From: Flavobacterium sp. Root186
Lineage (GTDB): Bacteria; Bacteroidota; Bacteroidia; Flavobacteriales; Flavobacteriaceae
Reading direction: 5' to 3'
Assembly (NCBI RefSeq): GCF_001428525.1
Contig: NZ_LMHW01000010.1
Location: 341-64,340, forward strand
DNA length: 64,000 nucleotides
Shown here: positions 16,118 to 24,126 of the stretch, one piece after another
Numbering within the stretch: position 1 is the stretch's first letter
How the letters are laid out: each line of letters opens with the position of its first letter
The notes under the pieces: model-generated
The model's input: only the letters and a program-made list of their open reading frames with translations
Databases searched by the model: none
Told to the model about the DNA's origin: nothing
Program-made: the position numbers and the translations under genes

Positions 16118-16873
16118 ATGAGCAAATTAAAAAATAAAGTAGCAATAATTACAGGCGCTTCAAAAGGAATTGGCGCTTCTATTGCTAAATATTTTGCAGC
16201 AGAAGGTGCAAAAGTTGTAGTGAATTACGCATCAAGTAAAGATGACGCAGACAAAGTAGTAAAAGCAATAAAAGATAACGGAGGAACAGCAATTGCAGTT
16301 CAGGGCGATGTTTCAAATGAATCTGATGTAAACAGACTTTTTGAAGAAACAAAAAATGCTTTTGGGACATTAGATATTTTGGTAAACAATGCAGGAATTT
16401 ACCAATATGCGCCAATTGAAGAGTTGTCTGCACAATCTTTCCATTCGCAATTTAATATCAATGTTTTAGGATCATTACTTTCCATACAGGCAGCTTTAAA
16501 ATTGTTTGGAGAAAAAGGCGGAAATATTATCAATATTAGTTCTGAAGCGGGAAAATCACCTCTTCCAACAGGATCTGTATATTCTGCAACAAAAGCAGCT
16601 TTAGACGCCATTACGATTTCTTTATCTAAAGAATTTATCGGAAGAAATATCAGAATCAATTCTATTTTACCGGGAATAGTAGAAACAGAAGGTTCACATT
16701 CTGCAGGTTTTATTGGCAGTGAAGCCGAAACAAAATTTGTTGCCAGCACACCTCTTGGACGTACCGGACAGCCGGAAGATATTGCAAAAGTAGCCGTATT
16801 TCTGGCTTCTGACGATTCAGGATGGATTACCGGAGAGAAAATTTCTGTTTCGGGAGGAATTTTCGGATTATAA
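16118..16873 (+). CDS. short-chain dehydrogenase (FabG-like)
   Basis: A 251-residue classical SDR with TGASKGIG at ~12-19, NNAG at ~88-91, catalytic Ser in NISSEAGK and YSATK at ~153-157. The end GEKISVSGGIFGL is typical. It closely follows the FabG/glucose-dehydrogenase subgroup and uses NAD(P)H. It is the first gene of a two-SDR unit divergent from HxlR, separated from the next SDR by 26 bp. Such units often respond to quinones, aldehydes or other electrophiles sensed by HxlR (family knowledge; the trigger here is not known). Confidence 0.92.
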   Translation: MSKLKNKVAIITGASKGIGASIAKYFAAEGAKVVVNYASSKDDADKVVKAIKDNGGTAIAVQGDVSNESDVNRLFEETKNAFGTLDILVNNAGIYQYAPIEELSAQSFHSQFNINVLGSLLSIQAALKLFGEKGGNIINISSEAGKSPLPTGSVYSATKAALDAITISLSKEFIGRNIRINSILPGIVETEGSHSAGFIGSEAETKFVASTPLGRTGQPEDIAKVAVFLASDDSGWITGEKISVSGGIFGL

Positions 16874-16899
16874 TTATTTCTAATTTTTAAAAGAACAAA

Positions 16900-17670
16900 A
16901 TGAGTAAATTAAAAAATAAAGTAGCCGTAATTACTGGAGGTAATAGCGGAATAGGTTTTGGCATTGCAGAGGCATTCAAAAATGAAGGTGCTTCTGGAAC
17001 AATAACCGGAAGAAATGAAGTAACATTAAATAATGCTGTAGCAGCTTTAAAATCAGATTTTATAGGTATTGCGGGTGATGTAACCAAAAGCGATGACTTA
17101 GAAAACATATTTAAAAAAACGGCTGAAAAATTCGGAAATATAGATGTATTGGTAGTAAATGCCGGCGGTGTTGTCGACGGAGTTCCTATGGCTGATATCG
17201 AAAATATTACCGAAGAAGGTTATGACCAATACATGGATTTGAATTTGAAAAGTTCCTATTTTACCGTTAAAAAAGCACTTCCATATTTAAATGATGGTGC
17301 ATCAATCATATTAATTGGTTCGAGTGCGGCACATCGCGCTGCGCCGGGAATGGCTATTTATTCTGCAGCAAAAGCGGCAATTATATCATTGGCAAAAGGT
17401 TTATCACTAGATTTATTGCCAAGAAAAATACGTGTGAATACACTTTCACCCGGGTCTATAGACACACCTGTATTTGGAAAAATCGTGCCGGAAGAACACT
17501 TGGATGCTGTAAAACAAATGTGGATAGACATTACTCCGGTAGGCAGACAAGGTCTTCCATCTGACATTGGAAATGCTGCTGTATTTCTGGCATCAGATGA
17601 TTCTGCTTTTATAGTTGGGACTGAAATCTTATCTGATGGCGGTTTAACCAATATCAGCCTGATGAAATAA
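16900..17670 (+). CDS. short-chain dehydrogenase/reductase
   Basis: A 256-residue classical SDR. Motifs are TGGNSGIG at ~12-19, a VNAGGV segment at ~85-90 where NNAG would be, IGSSAAH with the catalytic Ser, and YSAAK. Its first ~10 residues (MSKLKNKVAVITGG) almost repeat those of the upstream SDR (MSKLKNKVAIITGA), so the pair probably arose by tandem duplication. It lies 26 bp downstream in the same HxlR-controlled unit. A terminator follows. Confidence 0.92.
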   Translation: MSKLKNKVAVITGGNSGIGFGIAEAFKNEGASGTITGRNEVTLNNAVAALKSDFIGIAGDVTKSDDLENIFKKTAEKFGNIDVLVVNAGGVVDGVPMADIENITEEGYDQYMDLNLKSSYFTVKKALPYLNDGASIILIGSSAAHRAAPGMAIYSAAKAAIISLAKGLSLDLLPRKIRVNTLSPGSIDTPVFGKIVPEEHLDAVKQMWIDITPVGRQGLPSDIGNAAVFLASDDSAFIVGTEILSDGGLTNISLMK

Positions 17671-17690
17671 TAGAGAATATCTTTTAAATG

Positions 17691-17728
17691 AAAAACTCCA
17701 AAATCAAATGACTTTGGAGTTTTCTATT
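17691..17728. terminator. terminator, bidirectional
   Basis: The stem AAAACTCCAAA / TTTGGAGTTTT surrounds the loop ATCAAATGAC, with A-runs and T-runs on the two sides. It lies between the SDR pair (+) and the PQQ-like gene (-). The same stem-loop of ~32 bases recurs exactly at 24083-24116. Confidence 0.8.
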
Positions 17729-18931
17729 TTATCTAATTATTTTTAGAAATGCGGTATAAACATCATCTTTAATAGAAGTTCGCATATAATATAAATCTTC
17801 ATCTTTGGTGCTTAAATCAAATTTAATTAAACCGGCATCACAATAATAAAAGATAGTATCATCAACCGGAAATTCAATATTTGAAATAGGCTGGGTTGTT
17901 AATTTTAGTTCGAATGCTATTTCGCCATTGTTTATGTCTAGTTGAAAAAGCCTTCCTTTTTTAGTATAGCCCCAAATATTATCACTGTCTTCAGTTATGT
18001 ATTCGACATTATCATCTTTAAAATCCCTTTTCCAAATTTGGGTTCCTGTTTTTGAATCTACAGCATATACAGAAGAAACTGTTGTGCCTTGTGCTGCAAG
18101 ATATAATTTTTTGTCTTTGCTAAAGATGCGTTCCTTAATATTATATTGATCTTCTGGTAATTTAAATTGCCATAAAACGTCAAGTTTATCTGGAGTTAAG
18201 GCAAAAAGTACATCTTTTTCATTTGCCATAAATATATTTTCACCATCGGTTACAGGTTTGCTGTGCATACTTTGGTCAAAGCTTTTTTGAGTAAGAACTT
18301 TTCCTGTATTGGCATCAAAAACATATAAATTAGATGCACTTGGAACAAAAACTTTGTTATTAAAAAAAAGCACCGGAATGTCGTTAGTTGGAGTATCCAG
18401 CTTGTAAGTCCATGCTAAACTGCCATCTTTTGTATCAAGAGCATAAATGTTACTGCTTCCGTTTTGATTTTGAGCCGTTATATACAGCTTTCCATTATTT
18501 ACAACCGGAGCCTGGTCTTTAAGAACAATTTGATCTGTGACATTTCCTAATCTTGATTTCCAAAATACATCACCGCTTTGGTTGTCTACCGCAACAATTT
18601 CACCGTTTATAAACGGAATGTATACAACGCCGTTAGATATGGTTACTTTATTGGCACACATTTCGGTATAAGGATTTGTAGCTTTTACAGTCCAGCCAAT
18701 TTGTTCAGATTCTAAATCGTATGAAAAGAGAGCACCGTCGTAATCATAAATTAAAATTGATGCTTCGTCTAAAGGAACTTTTTTAAGCGCGCTTACAGCT
18801 TTATTCGTGACCTGCTCACCAGGCGGTAAAGTTTTATTATTCGTAATTGTAGTTTTTGATGCGGCGGGCGTTTGCCCAAACGTATTTATAACAGCAAATA
18901 CAAACAAAAGAGTTATTAGGTTTGTTTTCAT
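17729..18931 (-). CDS. PQQ-like beta-propeller protein, secreted
   Basis: A 400-residue protein from the ATG at 18931. It begins with the signal peptide MKTNLITLLFVFAVINTFGQ. The mature part repeats a blade motif of the type VYAVDSKTGTQIWKRDF: (V/I)..D...G.. .W about seven times, as in PQQ/BamB-like propellers. There is no obvious PQQ ligand set or heme site, so it is probably a scaffold or binding protein in the periplasm or on the cell surface. The upstream 21 codons of the open frame do not look like a signal peptide. It stands alone between two terminators. Confidence 0.8.
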   Translation of the reverse strand: MKTNLITLLFVFAVINTFGQTPAASKTTITNNKTLPPGEQVTNKAVSALKKVPLDEASILIYDYDGALFSYDLESEQIGWTVKATNPYTEMCANKVTISNGVVYIPFINGEIVAVDNQSGDVFWKSRLGNVTDQIVLKDQAPVVNNGKLYITAQNQNGSSNIYALDTKDGSLAWTYKLDTPTNDIPVLFFNNKVFVPSASNLYVFDANTGKVLTQKSFDQSMHSKPVTDGENIFMANEKDVLFALTPDKLDVLWQFKLPEDQYNIKERIFSKDKKLYLAAQGTTVSSVYAVDSKTGTQIWKRDFKDDNVEYITEDSDNIWGYTKKGRLFQLDINNGEIAFELKLTTQPISNIEFPVDDTIFYYCDAGLIKFDLSTKDEDLYYMRTSIKDDVYTAFLKIIR

Positions 18932-19084
18932 TTTTAAGATTTGGGTTTGATGATTTGATTTTCTTCTCAGCAAAAAAGCTGCCAAACAAAACAATCTATG
19001 TCAAATATAGTTAAAAATTATTATTGGGTTTTAGAAGTTGTGATAGCAGCAAGTGAAACATAATGAAAAAATAAAGACATAAAA

Positions 19085-19109
19085 AAACTCCATTGTTTTA
19101 ATGGAGTTT
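19085..19109. terminator. hairpin terminator
   Basis: The stem AAACTCCATT (19085-19094) / AATGGAGTTT (19100-19109) is flanked by a 5' A-run and a 3' TCTGTTTC tail. It lies between two genes on the minus strand and probably serves the lipoprotein gene at 19355. Confidence 0.7.
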
Positions 19110-19156
19110 CTGTTTCGAGAGGTTATTTTTGGAACTTAAATCAAGCAAAGATCTTT

Positions 19157-19262
19157 ACACAATCTTGTCATTTCGACTGAAAGGAGAAATCGCACTCGGG
19201 AATCGACAAAAATTGGCGACATACTTTGCAGAATTTCATGTGCGATTTCTCGTTCCTCTTTT
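19157..19262. repeat. dispersed hairpin repeat, family B, copy 1
   Basis: It starts with ACACAATCTTGTCATTTCGA and has an inner arm GGAGAAATCGCAC answered by GTGCGATTTCTC near 19238-19251. The distal arm then departs from the pattern, with CGTTCCTCTTTT in place of the expected complement. Related copies lie at 22124, 26963 and 49863. Confidence 0.7.
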
Positions 19263-19354
19263 ACAGGTTCACGGCAACCTAAGAAGAAAGCAGTAATTAA
19301 AATTGTTTACTTTTTATTCATAAGGTATATACGTGAATATATCTAATTTATTAC

Positions 19355-19894
19355 TTAGCAGCCGCCTTTGCGAGGGACACGTTTATAAAGTACTTTATTA
19401 TCTCGTTCTACATAGCTGCCCGATATTATTGGATACGAATACTTGGGTGCATATGATACACCATGGCTTTTTAAAATTATTGTGTCGTTAACTTTCAGAC
19501 TGTACAATTGCTGAAGTTGGGACTTTTCCGGCTCAAATCTCAGAATATAATCTTCACCATCAATCCTGGCCATCACTCCGAAACCTAATAGCGATCCGGG
19601 CGGAAGAGAAAGAGAAGTTACAACAGCCTCCATATTGGTAAAGTCATGGGTATGCTTGCTTATTTTAGCAGCGCCGGCAAGCACTTTTTTACCTTGGGGA
19701 GACATTTCCCAGTTTTTGAACTTTACACCATCTGGAGTTGCTTCCCATTTTTTCAATTTGGCTCTCCTTTCAGCAATAGAGAGTGTTTTTTGGATTGGTT
19801 TTTTAGAAGTTTCATTTTTAATTTCACAATTTACAAATACTAGTCCACTTACTACAACCAGCGGTAAGATCACCGCATAAATGATTTTTTTCAT
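19355..19894 (-). CDS. hypothetical lipoprotein
   Basis: A 179-residue protein with a long hydrophobic leader and the lipobox-like VFVNCEIK (Cys ~24), so probably lipid-anchored. The N-terminal mature part is helical and polar (ERRAKLKKWEATPDG, FKNWEMSPQGKK), and the C-terminal half is beta-rich, ending KRVPRKGGC. I do not recognise the family. It is divergent from the ToxR-like gene at 20076, across a 180-bp promoter region. Confidence 0.6.
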   Translation of the reverse strand: MKKIIYAVILPLVVVSGLVFVNCEIKNETSKKPIQKTLSIAERRAKLKKWEATPDGVKFKNWEMSPQGKKVLAGAAKISKHTHDFTNMEAVVTSLSLPPGSLLGFGVMARIDGEDYILRFEPEKSQLQQLYSLKVNDTIILKSHGVSYAPKYSYPIISGSYVERDNKVLYKRVPRKGGC

Positions 19895-20075
19895 ATTTTT
19901 TATAGGTTTAATTAAAATAGATTTATCTCCTGATAAATCTCGTTCATGTAAGGCATTCTTTTATTTTTTACCTCCTTATTAAGGTTGGTGTAGCAAAATT
20001 ACTTTGATATATTTCAGCCTGAGTAACTTAGATTGTAAATAAAAATGTAAACTTTGTAAATAAAAACTTGACACT

Positions 20076-20966
20076 ATGCATCATAGTCAAAATCTCCTAT
20101 CCGTAAAAGGCAAGTACATCTTTGGATTGATACTGCTTTTGTTTATATCTGCAATCTGCGTAGCTTTCAGTAAGAATGATAGTGACGAGTTTGTTATCGC
20201 AAGAAGGGAAATTTTGCTTCGGAGAATTGGTCATGAACTACTTTTACAATCGGGAGATAAAACATCCAAGGTTCTTCCCGTAAAAAAGATTGCTGAAAAT
20301 GAATACCAAATCATGTTCGAGAATGAGTTTACTTTTCAAACGGACTCTTTGGTCAATATTACGCAGCGTTTGTTAGCTCAAGATCCACTCGCACGTGATT
20401 ATGTTGTAAACGTAGTGAACTGTGGAAATACAAGTGTAGCTTATGGATATGCTATATCAGAAAATAAGAAAGATGATATTGTGCCATGTAAAGGAAGAAA
20501 ACAGCCCAAAGCGTGTTACATGATTAATATCAAATTTAAACCACTGGGTATATATACAGCAAAGAATAAATATTTTTTGGTTGGCGGCTTGTCATTTTTA
20601 GCATTTGTTGGATTTATTTTTTTTAGGTCTGCTAAGCCGAAAGTAACTTTACCTAACGATTCTGCTAGTTTGTTCACTTTAGGTTCGGTAGTTTTTGATG
20701 CGAAGAACCGTAAGCTGATCATAAATGAAAAGACATTAGACCTCACCGGAACAGAAACCCGTTTATTGCTCATTTTTGCATTGTCTCCTAACGAGATCAT
20801 AGAGAGAAGCCGACTACAAAAAGAGATATGGGAAGATGAAGGTGTTATTGTAGGCCGCAGTTTGGATATGTTCATATCAAAACTTAGAAAAAAACTGGAA
20901 TATGATCCGAATGTCCAAATTGTTGTTATACGCGGAAAGGGATATAAGCTTAGCATTACTTCTTAA
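20076..20966 (+). CDS. membrane-anchored ToxR-like transcription factor
   Basis: A 296-residue protein with an unusual order. TM1 lies at ~14-32. A ~130-residue putative periplasmic domain follows, with three Cys (NVVNCGN, IVPCKGRKQPKACYM) that could form disulfides. TM2 lies at ~168-185. A cytoplasmic OmpR/PhoB-type winged helix occupies ~205-295: LDLTGTETRLLLIFALSPNEIIERSRLQ..., VGRSLDMFISKLRKKL and RGKGYKL. There is no receiver or kinase. It should bind DNA directly while sensing the envelope. A transcription terminator follows. Its target is unknown; the divergent lipoprotein gene is a candidate. Confidence 0.85.
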   Translation: MHHSQNLLSVKGKYIFGLILLLFISAICVAFSKNDSDEFVIARREILLRRIGHELLLQSGDKTSKVLPVKKIAENEYQIMFENEFTFQTDSLVNITQRLLAQDPLARDYVVNVVNCGNTSVAYGYAISENKKDDIVPCKGRKQPKACYMINIKFKPLGIYTAKNKYFLVGGLSFLAFVGFIFFRSAKPKVTLPNDSASLFTLGSVVFDAKNRKLIINEKTLDLTGTETRLLLIFALSPNEIIERSRLQKEIWEDEGVIVGRSLDMFISKLRKKLEYDPNVQIVVIRGKGYKLSITS

Positions 20967-21000
20967 GTAGAAAATTCATTTTGAGAATTTTGATAAATAA

Positions 21001-21031
21001 AAAAGCTCCATTAGAAATAATGGGGCTTTTT
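21001..21031. terminator. bidirectional terminator
   Basis: The stem AAAAGCTCCATT / AATGGGGCTTTT contains one T-G pair and has a short loop. It lies between the ToxR-like gene (+) and the MarR gene (-). Confidence 0.75.
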
Positions 21032-21074
21032 AGATGTTTATCAAGCGGATTGAAAGTATTATGCCGAAGCACTT

Positions 21075-21536
21075 TTACTCTGTTTTATTTCTATCAATAA
21101 GATTTGCCATATTAGAATTAAACAACGGAAGATTTTCATCTAAAGAAGAAAAGAAATCAAGATCGGCATTTTCTACTTCAATAAGAGCTTTTTGCAAAAT
21201 TGTTTCGCCTATATTCGTTAATCGAATAGTTTTTGCTCTTGTATCAGTTTCGTGTTCATGTCTTGTAATAAAACCTTTTTCTTCCAGCGTTCGCAATACT
21301 TTTGATACCATCATTCTGTCGGCATTGCTTTGGTTCGCAATGTCAATTTGTGTTACAGAATTGCTTTTTTTTGAAAGCCAGCCCAAAGCAGCCAATAATA
21401 CAAATTGAGTCTGCGTTAAATCTAACGGATCTAAAACTTTTTTTAGTTTGCGCTGCCAAAGCATTGTTAGTTGTCCAAGTAAATACCCGGGGCTGTCTTT
21501 TGGACTTTTAAAATGAAAATTAATTTCCTTAGCCAT
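21075..21536 (-). CDS. MarR family transcriptional regulator
   Basis: A 153-residue winged-helix regulator. The N-terminal dimerisation helix includes LTMLWQRKLKKVLDPLDLTQTQFVLLAALGWLS. The recognition helix lies in QIDIANQSNADRMMVSKVLRTLEEKGFI, and the wing is TRHEHETDTRAKTIRLTNIG. It belongs to the MarR group seen in many Flavobacterium genomes. The neighbour on the same strand is a VOC protein, which may be a co-regulated target. Ligand unknown. Confidence 0.88.
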   Translation of the reverse strand: MAKEINFHFKSPKDSPGYLLGQLTMLWQRKLKKVLDPLDLTQTQFVLLAALGWLSKKSNSVTQIDIANQSNADRMMVSKVLRTLEEKGFITRHEHETDTRAKTIRLTNIGETILQKALIEVENADLDFFSSLDENLPLFNSNMANLIDRNKTE

Positions 21537-21672
21537 AATAATGTTGAAGCATTTGTGTCAGTATTAAAAATCAAGTTTATTGGTTTCAAAGATAGCCATC
21601 AGAACCTTTAGTAGATTAGATAACGGAATTTTTTTTTTCCTTAATCTGTTCTAAAATTACTGATATTGACTT

Positions 21673-22032
21673 TTATTTTGTCTGCAAAAAAGTAAGTTTA
21701 TAACCGTCAAGGTCTTTTACGTGAAAAGCTCTTCCAAACGGAGTTTCTATAATTGGTCCCGCTGTTGTTATTCCGTTTTCGATAAATTTCTCTTTTAATT
21801 CGTCTACATTTTGGGTAACAGCAAACCAAAGCGCTACGCCAACTCCTAATTCTCGATCTTCTAAAGGTTCAAGCGGAGTACGAATAGCAAAACTTGCTTT
21901 TCCTTCGTCGTATTTAAAAATACAAGCCTGCGGATTAGTATTTCCAACTTCAAACCCTAATTTCTTTTCGTAGAAGTCTTTTGATGCTTCTAAATTTTTT
22001 ACCTGTAGTGATGCAAATGTAAGTTCTCTCAT
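21673..22032 (-). CDS. VOC (glyoxalase/bleomycin-resistance) family protein
   Basis: A 119-residue single VOC domain with two beta-alpha-beta3 halves. Markers are LTFASLQVKNLEASKDFYEKKLGFEVGN at the start, GVGVALWFAV in the middle, and ETPFGRAFHVKDLDGYKLTF at the end. Possible metal ligands are a Glu/His set around FHVKDLDGYKL. It could bind a small hydrophobic ligand or resist an antibiotic; no substrate can be named. It sits 136 bp upstream of the MarR gene on the same strand. Confidence 0.85.
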   Translation of the reverse strand: MRELTFASLQVKNLEASKDFYEKKLGFEVGNTNPQACIFKYDEGKASFAIRTPLEPLEDRELGVGVALWFAVTQNVDELKEKFIENGITTAGPIIETPFGRAFHVKDLDGYKLTFLQTK

Positions 22033-22123
22033 TTTTTCTAAAATTAAATTGTTGTCGCAAATATAATATACACGACAACAATATGCAAATGAATTTGCTT
22101 TTTTGTTTTTAATTTTTGGAAGT

Positions 22124-22241
22124 TACACAATCTTGTCATTTCGACTGAAAGGAGAAATCACACTAGAAATTCTGCAAAGTATATCGTCAATCTTTGTCGA
22201 TTGTCGAGTGTGATTTCTCCTTTCAGTCGAAATGACAATGC
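22124..22241. repeat. dispersed hairpin repeat, family B, copy 2
   Basis: A 32-bp perfect inverted repeat: 22133-22164, starting TTGTCATTTCGACTGAAAGG, and 22207-22238, with a 42-base spacer. The same left edge ACACAATCTTGTCATT occurs in copies 1 and 3, while the inner parts differ. Confidence 0.9.
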
Positions 22242-22355
22242 TTTGTGTTTGTTTTAATTCATTACAAAATATCTATATTAGAATAATTGAAAATTACAAG
22301 TTGAAATCATTTAATTTTGGCTTAGTTTTATTAAAAAAATAAATTGTAGTTGTAT

Positions 22356-22793
22356 ATGAAATTCTTTGGATATAAGATTAATGCACAATTAATAACAAAG
22401 GATTTGATAGGTCAAATACCGGATAAATATGAGCACTTTTGTAACAAAGATTATACGCATTTTTCATTAAAAGGAAATATTGAAGATGCTAAAAATGAAT
22501 TTAGTCTTTATGAAACCATTAATAATTTAATTTTTAATAAAGCAAATTTGTCTTTAATGGGAAAAGAAATAATTACCATTGTAGAAGAATTTAAAATTGA
22601 TAGTTTTATTGTGCTTTATACTGAAGATCCGGGCAGTTCTTATCCGCTTTCTGAAATTATTATACTAATTATTAAGAATGGTGAAATACAACGTGAAAGC
22701 CTTTTAATGAATACTGATGAAGAAGGTGATTTTTTGGCTGATTTATACTTAGATTATGATTCTCTAGTTTGGTTTGAAATACCATTTGAGTAG
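22356..22793 (+). CDS. hypothetical protein
   Basis: A 145-residue soluble, acidic protein with alternating strands and helices (IITIVEEFKIDSFIVLYTEDP, SLVWFEIPFE). I do not recognise the family. The frame also has a TTG start two codons earlier, but the ATG at 22356 (MKFFGYKINAQLI) is a better choice. It stands alone beside a repeat element and has a very AT-rich composition. Confidence 0.55.
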   Translation: MKFFGYKINAQLITKDLIGQIPDKYEHFCNKDYTHFSLKGNIEDAKNEFSLYETINNLIFNKANLSLMGKEIITIVEEFKIDSFIVLYTEDPGSSYPLSEIIILIIKNGEIQRESLLMNTDEEGDFLADLYLDYDSLVWFEIPFE

Positions 22794-22823
22794 AATATAT
22801 TTCGAAAAATGAATTAAGAAAAA

Positions 22824-22893
22824 AATGAGCTTCTCGTTCGTGCCTAACCGTGTGTGTTCATGAGCGAGACGCTCGAGCCAGCAGGAGCCAAAA
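22824..22893. other. GC-richer intergenic island
   Basis: About 70 bases (AGCTTCTCGTTCGTGCC to CAGCAGGAGCCAAAAG) are much richer in G+C than everything around them and contain GAGCGAGACGCTCGAGCC. No frame or known RNA is apparent. It may be a relic of a transferred or repeated sequence. Confidence 0.35.
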
Positions 22894-23011
22894 GTGTACA
22901 AGACATTGAAAATCTATTTGATAATTTTTAAAAGAAATGTTTTTATATTAGTAACATATAAGTTTAATTTTATTAGACCTATATCTAAGTTTAAGTAAGA
23001 TTTTACGAAAT

Positions 23012-23662
23012 ATGATAAAAAAAGAAGATATAGAAACAAGTTTAGTTACATCAATTGCAAAATCAGATTTAAAAGAAATTGTAAGTGATATAGCAGAAAT
23101 ATCTTTGGATACATTTTTTGATGACGGAATAATTAAAGATGTTCCAATAATCGGATCATTGGCTAAGCTTTATTCTGCTGGAAAAAACATTCAGGAAAAG
23201 ATATTTGAAAAAAAGATTATAGCGTTTTTACTTGAGACTGAAAAAGCAAAAAAAGAATCTAAAAATAAATTTTATGATGATTTAAATAATAATGAATCAT
23301 TAAGAAAAAAAGTTGGAGAACAAATACTTGTAATTCTAGAAAAGATAGATGATTTAGAAAAACCAACTATACTTGGAAAACTATTTAAAAATTTTATAGA
23401 AGAGGAAATAAATTTTGAGATGTTTCACAGACTTGCTACAATTATTGCAAATTGTTTCCTGCCTGATTTAAAAAAACTTTCCATTTATAAAGATAAAAGT
23501 CAGTTCAACACGTTTACTTCTATTTCATTAGAAAATTCAGGATTAGTTCATATGTACTATGTTAGGCCAGAGATTTTCGACGCTGATGGGAATCAAACCG
23601 GTGGTAGTTTGTATAGAATAACAAAGCTTGGACAAGAATTATTAAAATTAGGTATTATCTAA
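23012..23662 (+). CDS. uncharacterised helical protein
   Basis: A 216-residue, strongly helical protein without a signal peptide. It begins with IETSLVTSIAKSDLKEIVSDIAEISLDTFFDDGIIKDVPIIGS in outline. A short hydrophobic turn (VPIIGSLAKLYSAGK) follows, then a helix-rich charged middle, and a C-terminal winged-helix-like end (SLYRITKLGQELLKLG). I have seen proteins of this plan in many bacteria with no assigned function. It sits next to the tRNA/GIY-YIG unit in a low-G+C patch, so it may be part of a transferred segment. A role in defence is possible but unsupported. Confidence 0.6.
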   Translation: MIKKEDIETSLVTSIAKSDLKEIVSDIAEISLDTFFDDGIIKDVPIIGSLAKLYSAGKNIQEKIFEKKIIAFLLETEKAKKESKNKFYDDLNNNESLRKKVGEQILVILEKIDDLEKPTILGKLFKNFIEEEINFEMFHRLATIIANCFLPDLKKLSIYKDKSQFNTFTSISLENSGLVHMYYVRPEIFDADGNQTGGSLYRITKLGQELLKLGII

Positions 23663-23710
23663 AATCAGATATTTGGATTGAATTTGCAATCCGTGTCTGT
23701 AAAGTGCGTA

Positions 23711-23741
23711 AAAAAAACTCCTTAATTTCTTAAGGAGTTTC
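23711..23741 (-). terminator. terminator after the tRNA-like pseudogene
   Basis: On the minus strand the stem AAACTCCTTA / TAAGGAGTTT leads into a T-run, 2-12 bases past the CCA of the tRNA-like sequence. It has the same layout as the terminator after tRNA-Val. Confidence 0.75.
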
Positions 23742-23742
23742 T

Positions 23743-23819
23743 TGGTGGGCGATGAGGGGTTCAAACCCCCGACCACTTCCGATGAAAAATCGGAATGCTC
23801 AGAACCAGCTGAGCTAATC
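23743..23819 (-). pseudogene. tRNA-like pseudogene
   Basis: Read on the minus strand, this has a normal D arm (GATTAGCTCAGCTGGTTCTGAGC) and T arm, and an ATCGCCCACCA 3' end with encoded CCA. The 5' acceptor strand is replaced by coding sequence (AATAAAGAT instead of GGGCGAT), so the acceptor stem cannot form. The anticodon arm is a 5-bp TTCCG/CGGAA stem with a 9-base loop. Outside the anticodon arm it is nearly identical to tRNA-Val at 24127. It directly follows the GIY-YIG reading frame. The loop could come from a Glu or Lys tRNA; no decoding is claimed. Confidence 0.75.
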
Positions 23820-23858
23820 TTTATTATCAATTAATTTCTGAATTTTAATTCTGCTTTT

Positions 23859-24065
23859 CTAAGATTTAATTTGTAATTCTCTTTTATGTGCAAGTTCTTT
23901 TGTTTCGTAATTTTCAGTATAAACAACTCTCCAATCATTTACATTTCCAGTAAAACCTTTGCTTTTTTGATTATGACGAATAAGCCTTTCTTCTAAATTA
24001 GAAGTAAATCCAATATAAAATTTATTCTTGCTTTCACTAAATAAGATATAAACAATAAAATTCAT
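23859..24065 (-). CDS. GIY-YIG nuclease domain protein, C-terminally truncated
   Basis: A 68-residue URI/GIY-YIG domain starting at the ATG at 24065. VYILFSESKNKFYIGFTS supplies the GIY-YIG strands (here VYI...YIG). LEERLIRHN carries the catalytic Arg, and DWRVVYTENYETKELAHKREL carries the Glu. Family members normally continue with IKxWKxxxKIxKLI. Here the W codon is TAG at 23859-23861, and the following codons still read KSRIKIQKLIDNKD, so this is a nonsense truncation. The core fold may survive. The gene is sandwiched between tRNA-Val and a tRNA-like pseudogene on the same strand. See the findings. Confidence 0.8.
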   Translation of the reverse strand: MNFIVYILFSESKNKFYIGFTSNLEERLIRHNQKSKGFTGNVNDWRVVYTENYETKELAHKRELQIKS

Positions 24066-24082
24066 GAAATGTATATAAAGCA

Positions 24083-24116
24083 AAAAACTCCAAAATCAAA
24101 TGACTTTGGAGTTTTT
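24083..24116 (-). terminator. terminator after tRNA-Val
   Basis: The stem AAAACTCCAAA / TTTGGAGTTTT with loop ATCAAATGAC begins 10 bases after the tRNA 3' end. It is identical in ~32 bases to the terminator at 17691-17723. Confidence 0.8.
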
Positions 24117-24126
24117 GGAATTTCTG

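Noticed and set aside
23648..23830. A 60-residue open frame starting at TTG
   Set aside because: It is the shifted reading through the tRNA-like sequence and terminator; treated as part of the GIY-YIG finding, not as a separate gene.
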